DNA from: Aquirhabdus sp.
Lineage (GTDB): Bacteria > Pseudomonadota > Gammaproteobacteria > Pseudomonadales > Moraxellaceae
DNA: 5,476 nucleotides
Assembly: GCA_030150135.1 (NCBI GenBank)
Contig: JASLGO010000052.1
Location: forward strand, 1 to 5,476
Reading direction: 5' to 3'
This document shows, piece after piece, positions 1 through 4,270 of this stretch. How positions within the stretch are numbered: the first letter of the stretch is position 1; every line of letters begins with the position of its first letter. The notes under the pieces were generated by a model. The model was not told the origin of the DNA. It saw nothing but the letters and a program-made list of their open reading frames with translations, and searched no databases. Position numbers and translations under genes: made by a program.

Positions 1-120
1 GATGTGACACTGGAAGTGGGCAATGGTTTGTGGCATGCATGGCCATTATTTGCACCGTTTATTCCTGAGTCGAGAAAGTCGATTCGTTATTTGGGGAAAT
101 GGGTGAGAGCCGCTGCTTAA
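1..120 (+). CDS. Alpha/beta hydrolase, C-terminal fragment (5' end outside window)
   Basis: An open frame runs from the first base to a TAA at 118-120, giving 39 residues of a protein that begins outside the window. The segment DVTLEVGNGLWHAWPLFAPF, followed by a Pro-Glu-Ser-Arg helix start, matches the C-terminus of alpha/beta hydrolase-fold esterases and lipases of the hormone-sensitive-lipase type. In that family a 'G-x-W/x-H-x-W' segment carries the catalytic histidine, here His12 of the fragment. The helix after it (residues about 22-39) would be the terminal helix of the fold. The nucleophile and acid regions are not present, so substrate and exact subfamily cannot be judged. It converges on nsrR on the other strand with a 46-bp gap, and its stop codon lies inside a perfect inverted repeat. 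Confidence 0.72.
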   Translation, partial: DVTLEVGNGLWHAWPLFAPFIPESRKSIRYLGKWVRAAA

Positions 121-140
121 TTTAGGTGATCTAAATTAAG
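116..140. repeat. Perfect 10-bp inverted repeat (hairpin) at the end of the hydrolase gene
   Basis: The arms CTTAATTTAG (116-125) and CTAAATTAAG (131-140) are exact reverse complements around a 5-base loop, GTGAT. The hydrolase stop codon lies in the left arm. No T-tract follows on either strand, and the stem is mostly A-T, so this is not a textbook intrinsic terminator. It may protect the mRNA 3' end, act as a weak bidirectional terminator between converging genes, or be a protein-binding palindrome. Confidence 0.6.
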
Positions 141-166
141 GGGGTGAGATTCTCGACTATCACGAT

Positions 167-643
167 TTATTGGATATCTTCGGCACTAATTTGTTTGATC
201 GCTATGCGTTGTAATTCCGAAAAAAGATTTTGGGTTTTTTCCTGAATCATATCCGCAAGAGTATATTGGTCGAGACATTGATAAAAAGCCTGTAGTGCAT
301 CGTCTAGTACAGCTTTTAATCCACATGCAAATCGAAGAGCACAGGGCGGTTCGGCACAATTGACTACTTGCGTTGTACCTTCCAAGACGCGTACCACTTG
401 CCCTAGATTGTAGTGCTCAGGAGATTTTGCGAGTGCCAGTCCGCCACCTTTGCCTCGTGTTGTCACGAGCCATTGGTGGCTGGCCATAAAATGTACGACT
501 TTGACCAAGTGATTTCGAGAAACATTTAAACTTGCAGCGATCTCACTAATAGTAATCGCCTGATCACTATGCGTAATTCGCTGTGGCTGAGCGGTGTACA
601 TCAGGACACGAAGTCCTAAATCGGTAAAATGAGTAAGTTGCAT
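167..643 (-). CDS. nsrR: NsrR, nitric oxide-sensing Rrf2-family repressor
   Basis: This 158-residue protein is a cytoplasmic Rrf2-family transcription factor that binds DNA with an iron-sulphur cluster and releases it when NO reacts with the cluster. The N-terminus MQLTHFTDLGLRVLMY is close to that of NsrR, including Asp8, the non-cysteine cluster ligand known from Streptomyces NsrR. A winged helix-turn-helix covers about residues 30-72, with the Rrf2 wing signature RGKGGGLALA at 63-72. Three cysteines, Cys96, Cys101 and Cys107, show the NsrR-type spacing (x4 and x5) before a long amphipathic dimer helix. It is slightly longer than E. coli NsrR because of its C-terminal tail. It lies 57 bp downstream of hmp on the same strand with no clear promoter between, so it is probably co-transcribed and autoregulated through the hmp operator. 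The GGAG at 657-660 is 13 bases from the ATG, a long spacing that suggests modest translation. IscR or RsrR are less likely given the hmp partner and N-terminus. Confidence 0.93.
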   Translation of the reverse strand: MQLTHFTDLGLRVLMYTAQPQRITHSDQAITISEIAASLNVSRNHLVKVVHFMASHQWLVTTRGKGGGLALAKSPEHYNLGQVVRVLEGTTQVVNCAEPPCALRFACGLKAVLDDALQAFYQCLDQYTLADMIQEKTQNLFSELQRIAIKQISAEDIQ

Positions 644-700
644 AGAAGGCGAATGACTCCATCAAACTAAATCATGTTGTGACAGAGTCAAAGCATACCA

Positions 701-1918
701 TTAAAGTGCAAAACCGCCAGTACCAAATACTTCAGCGTAGATATGATCCGCAGCTACACCAAGTGCCATTAATGCTTTCTTTTGCTCGCGCATAAACTCT
801 AACGGCCCACACAAATAATAATCTGCATCAGGTAGCAAAACTTGATCTTTGATCAGCGCCAAATCAATTCGTCCTGCATAGTCATAGTCTTTGCCCTGAA
901 CATCACTAGCATTCGGGTTTTCATAAAAAACAACCGACTGAACATTGTCATGCTGTTTGGTTACAGTATGGACATGACCTTTCATGGCGTGGACTTTGCC
1001 ATGACGACAACCATGAACAAAACGGATTTGACGTGGATCATTAGATGCAATCAGCTGATTCAGCATGGCAATCATCGGTGTAAAACCAACGCCACCACTG
1101 ATCAGGACGACTGGACGCTGATGTTCGGTATGTAAGAAAAACTCGCCCATTGGCGGTGCAACATCAAGGATATCATTGACATGAATATCATGATGCAATC
1201 GTGTTGAAACAGCACCAGCAGGTTTAGTTTCTTGTGCTTCTTCGCGTTTAACTGAAATACGGAAGCATTCGCCATTTGGCACATCCGACAGACTGTATTG
1301 GCGAGGTTGCATCAAACCAAAGGTTGGTGCGTATACGCGTACGGAAATATATTGACCTACCTTGTAATGAGGTGTCGCACCACCGTCGAGTGGGTACAAG
1401 TAGAACGACGTGATTTCTTCGCTCTCAACATGCTTGGATTTGACACGGAAACTACGCCAGCCACTCCAACCGCCTTTTTCTTGGGTTGCTTGTGCATACA
1501 GTTTACGTTCGCCTTCAATCAGGATGTCTGCAAGCTGTCCATAAGCTTCTGCCCATGCATTAATCAGTTCATCCGTCGCCGCGTCACCAAGCACCTCTTT
1601 GATTGAGGAGAGTAGGTGGTGACCCACGATTGGGTAATGTTCTGCACGAATACCCAGACTTGCGTGTTTGTTACAGATGACATCAATGACGGGTGCCAGT
1701 ACAGATGGATCATCAATATTTTCCGCATAACCTAAGACTGCCAGAGCAAGGGCAGTTTGCTGGTGTCCACCTTGCTGATGACCTTGGTTGAAGATCTGTT
1801 TGAGTTCTGGATTGTATTTGAACATGCGTGCATAGAAGTGGCTGGTGAGCGCAACACCGCTTTCTCTAAGTACTGGAACTGTGGCTTTAACGAGGTTACG
1901 CACCGATTCGGACAACAT
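701..1918 (-). CDS. hmp: Flavohaemoglobin, nitric oxide dioxygenase
   Basis: Hmp converts NO, O2 and NAD(P)H to nitrate in the cytoplasm and is the main aerobic NO detoxification enzyme. The 405-residue product is full length (E. coli Hmp is 396). The globin domain (about 1-140) has the key residues at the standard numbers: distal Tyr29 and Gln53, proximal His85 in NKHASLGI, and Tyr95 and Glu135 of the charge-relay network. The FAD-binding barrel (about 152-262) has RQYS at 206-209. The NAD(P)H domain (about 266-405) has GGVGFTPM at 275-282, CGP at 370-372 and the closing YAEVFGT at 394-400, which contacts FAD and haem. The ATG at 1916-1918 is supported by AAGGAG 8 bases upstream. nsrR follows on the same strand. 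A NsrR-type palindrome covers the -10 region, so expression should be NO-inducible. Confidence 0.97.
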   Translation of the reverse strand: MLSESVRNLVKATVPVLRESGVALTSHFYARMFKYNPELKQIFNQGHQQGGHQQTALALAVLGYAENIDDPSVLAPVIDVICNKHASLGIRAEHYPIVGHHLLSSIKEVLGDAATDELINAWAEAYGQLADILIEGERKLYAQATQEKGGWSGWRSFRVKSKHVESEEITSFYLYPLDGGATPHYKVGQYISVRVYAPTFGLMQPRQYSLSDVPNGECFRISVKREEAQETKPAGAVSTRLHHDIHVNDILDVAPPMGEFFLHTEHQRPVVLISGGVGFTPMIAMLNQLIASNDPRQIRFVHGCRHGKVHAMKGHVHTVTKQHDNVQSVVFYENPNASDVQGKDYDYAGRIDLALIKDQVLLPDADYYLCGPLEFMREQKKALMALGVAADHIYAEVFGTGGFAL

Positions 1919-1926
1919 GACAACGA

Positions 1927-1932
1927 CTCCTT
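1927..1932 (-). promoter_or_regulatory. Strong ribosome binding site of hmp
   Basis: On the minus strand the bases read AAGGAG, eight bases before the ATG at 1916-1918. This is a near-consensus Shine-Dalgarno site, and it fixes the hmp start because the Tyr29/His85 numbering then agrees with the family. Confidence 0.85.
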
Positions 1933-2029
1933 AGTGGATGGAAAGCGGTTTTGAGAATAAGAATCAAAGGTATAGCGCAGATGATTAAAAGGCCAATGAA
2001 CCGTTGGTTGAGCTTATTTTCAGTAAATC

Positions 2030-2058
2030 TATAAGATGTATTTAAAATACACCTTATA
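2030..2058. promoter_or_regulatory. NsrR operator (29-bp near-perfect palindrome) controlling hmp-nsrR
   Basis: The arms TATAAGATGTATTT (2030-2043) and AAATACACCTTATA (2045-2058) are reverse complements at 13 of 14 positions around a central A at 2044. The inner part agrees with the gammaproteobacterial NsrR consensus, an AAGATG(C/T)ATTT arm followed by its inverted copy. It sits directly over the predicted -10 hexamer of hmp, a position expected to give repression. The adjacent hmp-nsrR unit supplies the cognate regulator. The sequence match is visible; binding is inferred. Confidence 0.88.
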
Positions 2059-2072
2059 AAATAGCACGTCAA
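2044..2072 (-). promoter_or_regulatory. Predicted sigma-70 promoter of hmp-nsrR
   Basis: On the minus strand, TTGACG (2067-2072) and TATTTT (2044-2049) are separated by exactly 17 bases. The -35 matches 5 of 6 consensus positions and the -10 matches 4 of 6. The -10 lies in the middle of the NsrR palindrome. Transcription would start near 2037, leaving a leader of roughly 118 bases before the ATG. In this leader only a short 6-bp hairpin around 1992-2006 (CCAATG/CGTTGG, one wobble pair) is apparent. Confidence 0.65.
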
Positions 2073-2106
2073 TCTAAAGTCAGAATAATTGCTTCAAATC
2101 ATTATT

Positions 2107-2136
2107 TTGACTATATTTGAAATATGGAAATATAAG
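2107..2136 (+). promoter_or_regulatory. Predicted sigma-70 promoter of the arsR-arsC-aqpS operon
   Basis: TTGACT (2107-2112, 5 of 6) and TATAAG (2131-2136, 5 of 6) are separated by 18 bases. Transcription would start about 2143, only a few bases before the arsR ATG at 2149, so the leader would be very short. The arsR Shine-Dalgarno is weak at best (AAGTGA, 2134-2139). This fits low, near-leaderless synthesis of the repressor. The -35 elements of the divergent hmp and arsR promoters are about 34 bp apart. Confidence 0.65.
2113..2125. promoter_or_regulatory. Candidate ArsR operator in the arsR promoter spacer
   Basis: ATATTT (2113-2118) and AAATAT (2120-2125) form a perfect palindrome around G2119, placed between the -35 and -10 of the arsR promoter. 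A related but imperfect ATAT-GGAA-ATAT follows at 2122-2133 and reaches into the -10. ArsR-family repressors usually bind AT-rich inverted repeats in this position. The symmetry is visible; assignment to ArsR is inference, and AT-rich palindromes also arise by chance. Confidence 0.45.
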
Positions 2137-2148
2137 TGAATAGTCGAT

Positions 2149-2505
2149 ATGAATATCAAGCCAGCACTGGCTGCGTTATCTGCGCTTGCCCATGAATCAA
2201 GATTGATGATTTTTCGCATCTTGATACAAGCTGGTGAAACAGGACTGCCCGCAGGAAAAATCAGCGAAATGCTTGAAATTGCACCCTCATCGTTGTCATT
2301 TCATCTGAAAGAGTTAGCACATGCTGATTTGGTGACAGCAACACAGCAGGGGCGTTTTGTTATTTATGCAGCGAATTACTCGACGATGAATCATCTGCTG
2401 GCTTATCTGACTGAAAGCTGTTGCGGAGGTGTGCCTTGTCAGACCACTGTTCAAGCCACAACATCCATTTGTCATTCTTCAAACGAAGTTGAGTGTTTAT
2501 CATGA
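2149..2505 (+). CDS. arsR: ArsR-family arsenite-responsive repressor
   Basis: This 118-residue winged helix-turn-helix protein should repress its own operon and release DNA on binding As(III) or Sb(III). The start NIKPALAALSALAHESRLMIFRIL is the typical ArsR helix 1-2 segment. The recognition helix lies at about 45-57 (APSSLSFHLKELA), and the wing is at about 62-75 (VTATQQGRFVIYAA). The E. coli ELCVCDL metal site is absent. Instead Cys91, Cys92 and Cys97 form a CC-x4-C cluster after the last helix. This resembles the C-terminal three-cysteine site described in Acidithiobacillus ferrooxidans ArsR. Two more cysteines, Cys108 and Cys116, lie in the tail. Its TGA overlaps the arsC ATG (ATGA), indicating translational coupling. 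A cadmium or other metal sensor is possible by family, but the neighbouring arsenate reductase argues for arsenic. Confidence 0.92.
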   Translation: MNIKPALAALSALAHESRLMIFRILIQAGETGLPAGKISEMLEIAPSSLSFHLKELAHADLVTATQQGRFVIYAANYSTMNHLLAYLTESCCGGVPCQTTVQATTSICHSSNEVECLS

Positions 2506-3023
2506 GCCATCATCAACATACAGATATTCCCAAACTTACCAATGTCCTCGTTCTATGTACTGGAAATTCAGCTCGGAGCATCATGAGTGAAGCGTTGATC
2601 AATGTACTTGGAAAGGGGCGCTTTTACGCTTACAGCGCAGGTAGCCAGCCGACAGGTTATGTCAATCCTTTTGCGGCTGAACAAGCACAATCGATCGGCT
2701 ATCCGATGGAGCAAGTGCGTAGTAAAAGCTGGGATGAATTTTCACAACCTGAATCGCCAAAAATGGATATTGTGATTACAGTTTGTGATAGCGCCGCAGG
2801 TGAAACTTGTCCATTGTGGCGTGGTACTCCAATCAAAATCCATTGGGGATTTGAAGATCCTTCGCATGTGCATGGCACCGACGAAGATAAACGTCGAGCT
2901 TTTGCGCACACCTTTGGTTTGATTCGTCAGAAGATTCAGAAGTTGGTGGATTTGCCGATTGAGACCATGAGCCAAACAGAGCTAGTTGAAGCTTTAAATC
3001 GTATTGGCGAGCGTGACGCGTAA
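2502..3023 (+). CDS. arsC: Arsenate reductase of the low-molecular-weight tyrosine-phosphatase fold
   Basis: ArsC reduces As(V) to As(III) in the cytoplasm. The product from the ATG at 2502 has 173 residues. The phosphatase P-loop CTGNSARS is at 19-26, with nucleophile Cys19 and oxyanion-binding Arg25, and the general acid region is FEDPS, with Asp119. Cys95 and Cys103, in VCDSAAGETCPLW, are the likely relay cysteines that pass the disulphide to a thioredoxin- or glutathione-type donor. The spacing is x7, unlike the x6 of the staphylococcal enzyme. An in-frame GTG at 2493 would add three residues. The ATG is preferred because it forms an ATGA overlap with the arsR stop codon, a standard coupling arrangement. 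Its own stop (TAA 3021-3023) overlaps the next ATG. An ordinary tyrosine phosphatase is unlikely given the operon and the extra cysteines. Confidence 0.92.
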   Translation: MSHHQHTDIPKLTNVLVLCTGNSARSIMSEALINVLGKGRFYAYSAGSQPTGYVNPFAAEQAQSIGYPMEQVRSKSWDEFSQPESPKMDIVITVCDSAAGETCPLWRGTPIKIHWGFEDPSHVHGTDEDKRRAFAHTFGLIRQKIQKLVDLPIETMSQTELVEALNRIGERDA

Positions 3024-3724
3024 TGCACCATATTTCATTAACACGTCGTTTAGTTGCAGAGTTACTGGGTACGGCATTTCTACTCGCTGTAGTTGTTGGC
3101 TCTGGCATCATGGGGGACCAGCTCTCAGGTGGTAACGTTGGCTTGGCTTTACTCGCTAATTCATTGGCAACAGGTGCAGGACTGTTTGCGCTAATCTTGG
3201 TTTTTGCGCCGATTTCTGGTGCGCATTTCAACCCCGTAGTCAGCTTGTATGCAGCGATGGATCAGCACATCAGTTGGCGGGAAGCGGGATTGTATATGGG
3301 CGTTCAAATTGTTGGAGCGGTACTTGGAGTTCTCGCTGCTCATTTGATGTTTGCAGTGCCTTTGGTTGAGACTTCCCAGCATGTCCGTGCTGGCGGGGCG
3401 CAGTGGTGGAGTGAGTTTGTGGCAACCTTCGGATTGCTTGCGGTGATTATTTCTACATCGCGTAGCAGTCATCAGACGACGCCTGCTGCTGTAGCCGCAT
3501 ATATTACTGCCGCATATTGGTTTACTGCTTCGACTTCATTTGCCAACCCTGCGGTCACTTTAGCGCGGACATTGACGGCTACTTTTGCAGGGATACGTCC
3601 ATGTGATTCATTGGGATTTATTGTGATGCAAATCTTTGGTGCGGTTGCTGCGGTTGTGGTTTTTCGTTGGCTATTAAAACCCCTAAATGCTGCAATTAAA
3701 ACCGTGCAGAACTCTATATCTTGA
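3023..3724 (+). CDS. aqpS: AqpS-like aquaglyceroporin (MIP family) of the arsenic operon
   Basis: This 233-residue inner-membrane protein belongs to the major intrinsic protein (aquaporin) family. It shows six hydrophobic helices (first about 9-29) and the two half-helix pore loops, SGAHFNPVVSL at 65-75 and TSFANPAVTLAR at 171-182. The first pore motif is NPV rather than NPA. The residue after the second NPA, normally the selectivity-filter arginine, is Val178. Loss of that arginine should widen the pore and reduce its positive charge, as in the AqpS group linked to arsenic operons in rhizobia. Its TAATG overlap with arsC places it firmly in the operon. The likely role is downhill exit of neutral As(OH)3 produced by ArsC, in place of an ArsB or Acr3 pump. 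Passage of methylated arsenicals or other small solutes is also possible. No clear terminator follows its stop. Confidence 0.88.
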   Translation: MHHISLTRRLVAELLGTAFLLAVVVGSGIMGDQLSGGNVGLALLANSLATGAGLFALILVFAPISGAHFNPVVSLYAAMDQHISWREAGLYMGVQIVGAVLGVLAAHLMFAVPLVETSQHVRAGGAQWWSEFVATFGLLAVIISTSRSSHQTTPAAVAAYITAAYWFTASTSFANPAVTLARTLTATFAGIRPCDSLGFIVMQIFGAVAAVVVFRWLLKPLNAAIKTVQNSIS

Positions 3725-3738
3725 TTACTTCTAAGCTA

Positions 3739-3767
3739 TTGACATCATAAATATATAGGAATAGTTT
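3739..3767 (+). promoter_or_regulatory. Predicted promoter of the small exported protein gene
   Basis: A perfect TTGACA (3739-3744) is followed after 17 bases by TAGTTT (3762-3767). The latter matches only three of six consensus positions, but these are the three most conserved (T1, A2, T6). Transcription would start about 3774, giving a leader of roughly 55 bases. This suggests that the small gene is transcribed independently of the arsenic operon, although read-through from aqpS is not excluded because no terminator is seen between them. Confidence 0.55.
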
Positions 3768-3828
3768 AAGCTGGTTGTTGCTGCATATATCGCGGATTAA
3801 TCTTTATTATTCATAGGAATGGATACAC

Positions 3829-4104
3829 ATGAAAAAGCTCATCGTTGTTTCGACTGCAATTGCTTTTGCTTTGACTGCTGGTGCGGCCAGTGCATGTCCA
3901 AAAGGTACACACTTGGAAGGTGGTACAGGTCCAAAACATAAAGGTGGCAAATGCGTCGCAGCTGCACCAGCGGCAGCTCCTGCGCCTATGGCTATGAAAA
4001 TGGATGCAAATAAGCCGATGGCAATGAAAATGGACTCTAAAGCACCAGCCATGAAAATGGATGCGAAAAAACCAATGGCCATGAAAATGGCTGCAAAAAG
4101 CTAA
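3829..4104 (+). CDS. Small exported protein with Cys pair and Met/Lys-rich repeats, function unknown
   Basis: I do not recognise a characterised family. The 91-residue product starts with a clear signal peptide (MKK, hydrophobic core 4-19, cleavage motif ASA at 20-22), so the mature protein should begin at Cys23 in the periplasm. The -3 residue is Ala, not Leu, so a lipoprotein signal is unlikely. Residues 23-42 hold CPKGTHL and a Gly/Lys/His-rich stretch closed by Cys42, and could form one disulphide loop. An Ala/Pro linker follows (44-53). Four tandem repeats of about ten residues (54-91) have the pattern MAMKMD-x-x-K-P, with 11 Met and 9 Lys in 38 residues. Met-x-Met-x-Met arrays often bind Cu(I) or Ag(I), so a periplasmic metal-binding role is a fair guess but unproven. 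AGGA (3815-3818) lies 10 bases before the ATG. Promoter and terminator suggest a single-gene unit. Confidence 0.85.
   Translation: MKKLIVVSTAIAFALTAGAASACPKGTHLEGGTGPKHKGGKCVAAAPAAAPAPMAMKMDANKPMAMKMDSKAPAMKMDAKKPMAMKMAAKS
3988..4101 (+). repeat. In-frame tandem repeat encoding MAMKMD-type units
   Basis: Four units lie head to tail: 3988-4017 (30 bp), 4018-4047 (30 bp), 4048-4074 (27 bp, first Met codon missing) and 4075-4101 (27 bp, ending at the stop codon). Each contains the core ATGAAAATGG. Synonymous differences (GCT/GCA/GCC for Ala, GAT/GAC for Asp) show that the repeats are old enough to have diverged while the protein pattern was kept. Copy number could vary between strains by slippage without breaking the frame. 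Confidence 0.85.
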
Positions 4105-4126
4105 TTAGTATTTAACTTAGCTAGCG

Positions 4127-4157
4127 CAAAAAAACCGCATAATTTGCGGTTTTTTTG
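4127..4157. terminator. Bidirectional intrinsic terminator between the small gene and tgt
   Basis: CAAAAAAACCGCA (4127-4139) pairs perfectly with TGCGGTTTTTTTG (4145-4157) around a 5-base loop. This gives a 13-bp stem with a GC core and a T-run on the downstream side of either strand; further T residues follow at 4158-4163. It lies 22 bp after the stop of the small gene and 113 bp beyond the stop of tgt, so it can serve both converging transcripts. Confidence 0.92.
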
Positions 4158-4194
4158 TTTTTTAGGTCTTGTTTTGCCTTATAAGCTACAAGAA

Positions 4195-4251
4195 CACTGA
4201 GCTCGTCGAAGTGTGGTTTTCCTATCATCGCACATTTCGACAAGCTCAATG
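4195..4251. repeat. REP-like imperfect palindrome with TTCGACAAGCTC core
   Basis: Two 21-base arms, 4195-4215 (core GAGCTCGTCGAAGTG) and 4231-4251 (core ATTTCGACAAGCTCA), are inverted copies matching at 18 of 21 positions around a 15-base loop. Sequences built on TTCGACAAGCTCA are, to my knowledge, frequent intergenic palindromes in Acinetobacter and several other genera. Here the element lies between converging genes, just past the tgt stop, the usual place for REP-type elements. On the tgt transcript two of the three mismatches become G-U pairs, so the fold would be more stable on that strand. It may stabilise the tgt mRNA 3' end. Confidence 0.75.
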
Positions 4252-4270
4252 AGCTATGTCATTTTGGATT

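Noticed and set aside
654..690. TGACTC/GAGTCA inverted repeat between hmp and nsrR, considered as a terminator or operator
   Set aside because: It has only six base pairs around a 25-base loop and no T-tract, so it is probably chance.
842..1606. Open frames on the plus strand inside hmp (842-1135, 1298-1606)
   Set aside because: They lie entirely within a full-length hmp whose catalytic residues are all in place. Their products show no recognisable domain and no convincing ribosome binding site.
2493..2501. GTG at 2493 as the arsC start
   Set aside because: It is in frame and would add only three residues, but the ATG at 2502 overlaps the arsR stop as ATGA and is a better codon. The GTG cannot be excluded without N-terminal data.
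2699..3472. Minus-strand open frames within arsC and aqpS
   Set aside because: They are antisense to two clearly functional genes and have low-complexity, domain-free products.
2149..3724. Recent horizontal transfer of the arsenic operon
   Set aside because: Arsenic operons are often mobile, but no insertion sequence, integrase, direct repeat or obvious shift in base composition is seen at its borders in this window.
3883..3897. Lipoprotein signal at Cys23 of the small exported protein
   Set aside because: The residues before the cysteine are Ala-Ser-Ala, lacking the Leu/Val/Ile normally at -3 of a lipobox. The same residues form a good AxA site for signal peptidase I.
3807..4082. Open frame on the minus strand opposite the small Met-rich gene, encoding a very hydrophobic peptide
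   Set aside because: Its Ile/Ala/Phe-rich pattern is simply the complement of the Met/Lys/Ala repeat and the Ala-rich linker on the other strand. The plus-strand gene has the signal peptide, ribosome binding site, promoter and terminator.
3988..4101. Tandem repeats considered as a CRISPR-like or other non-coding array
   Set aside because: The units are contiguous without spacers, keep the reading frame, and show synonymous differences, so they are coding repeats.
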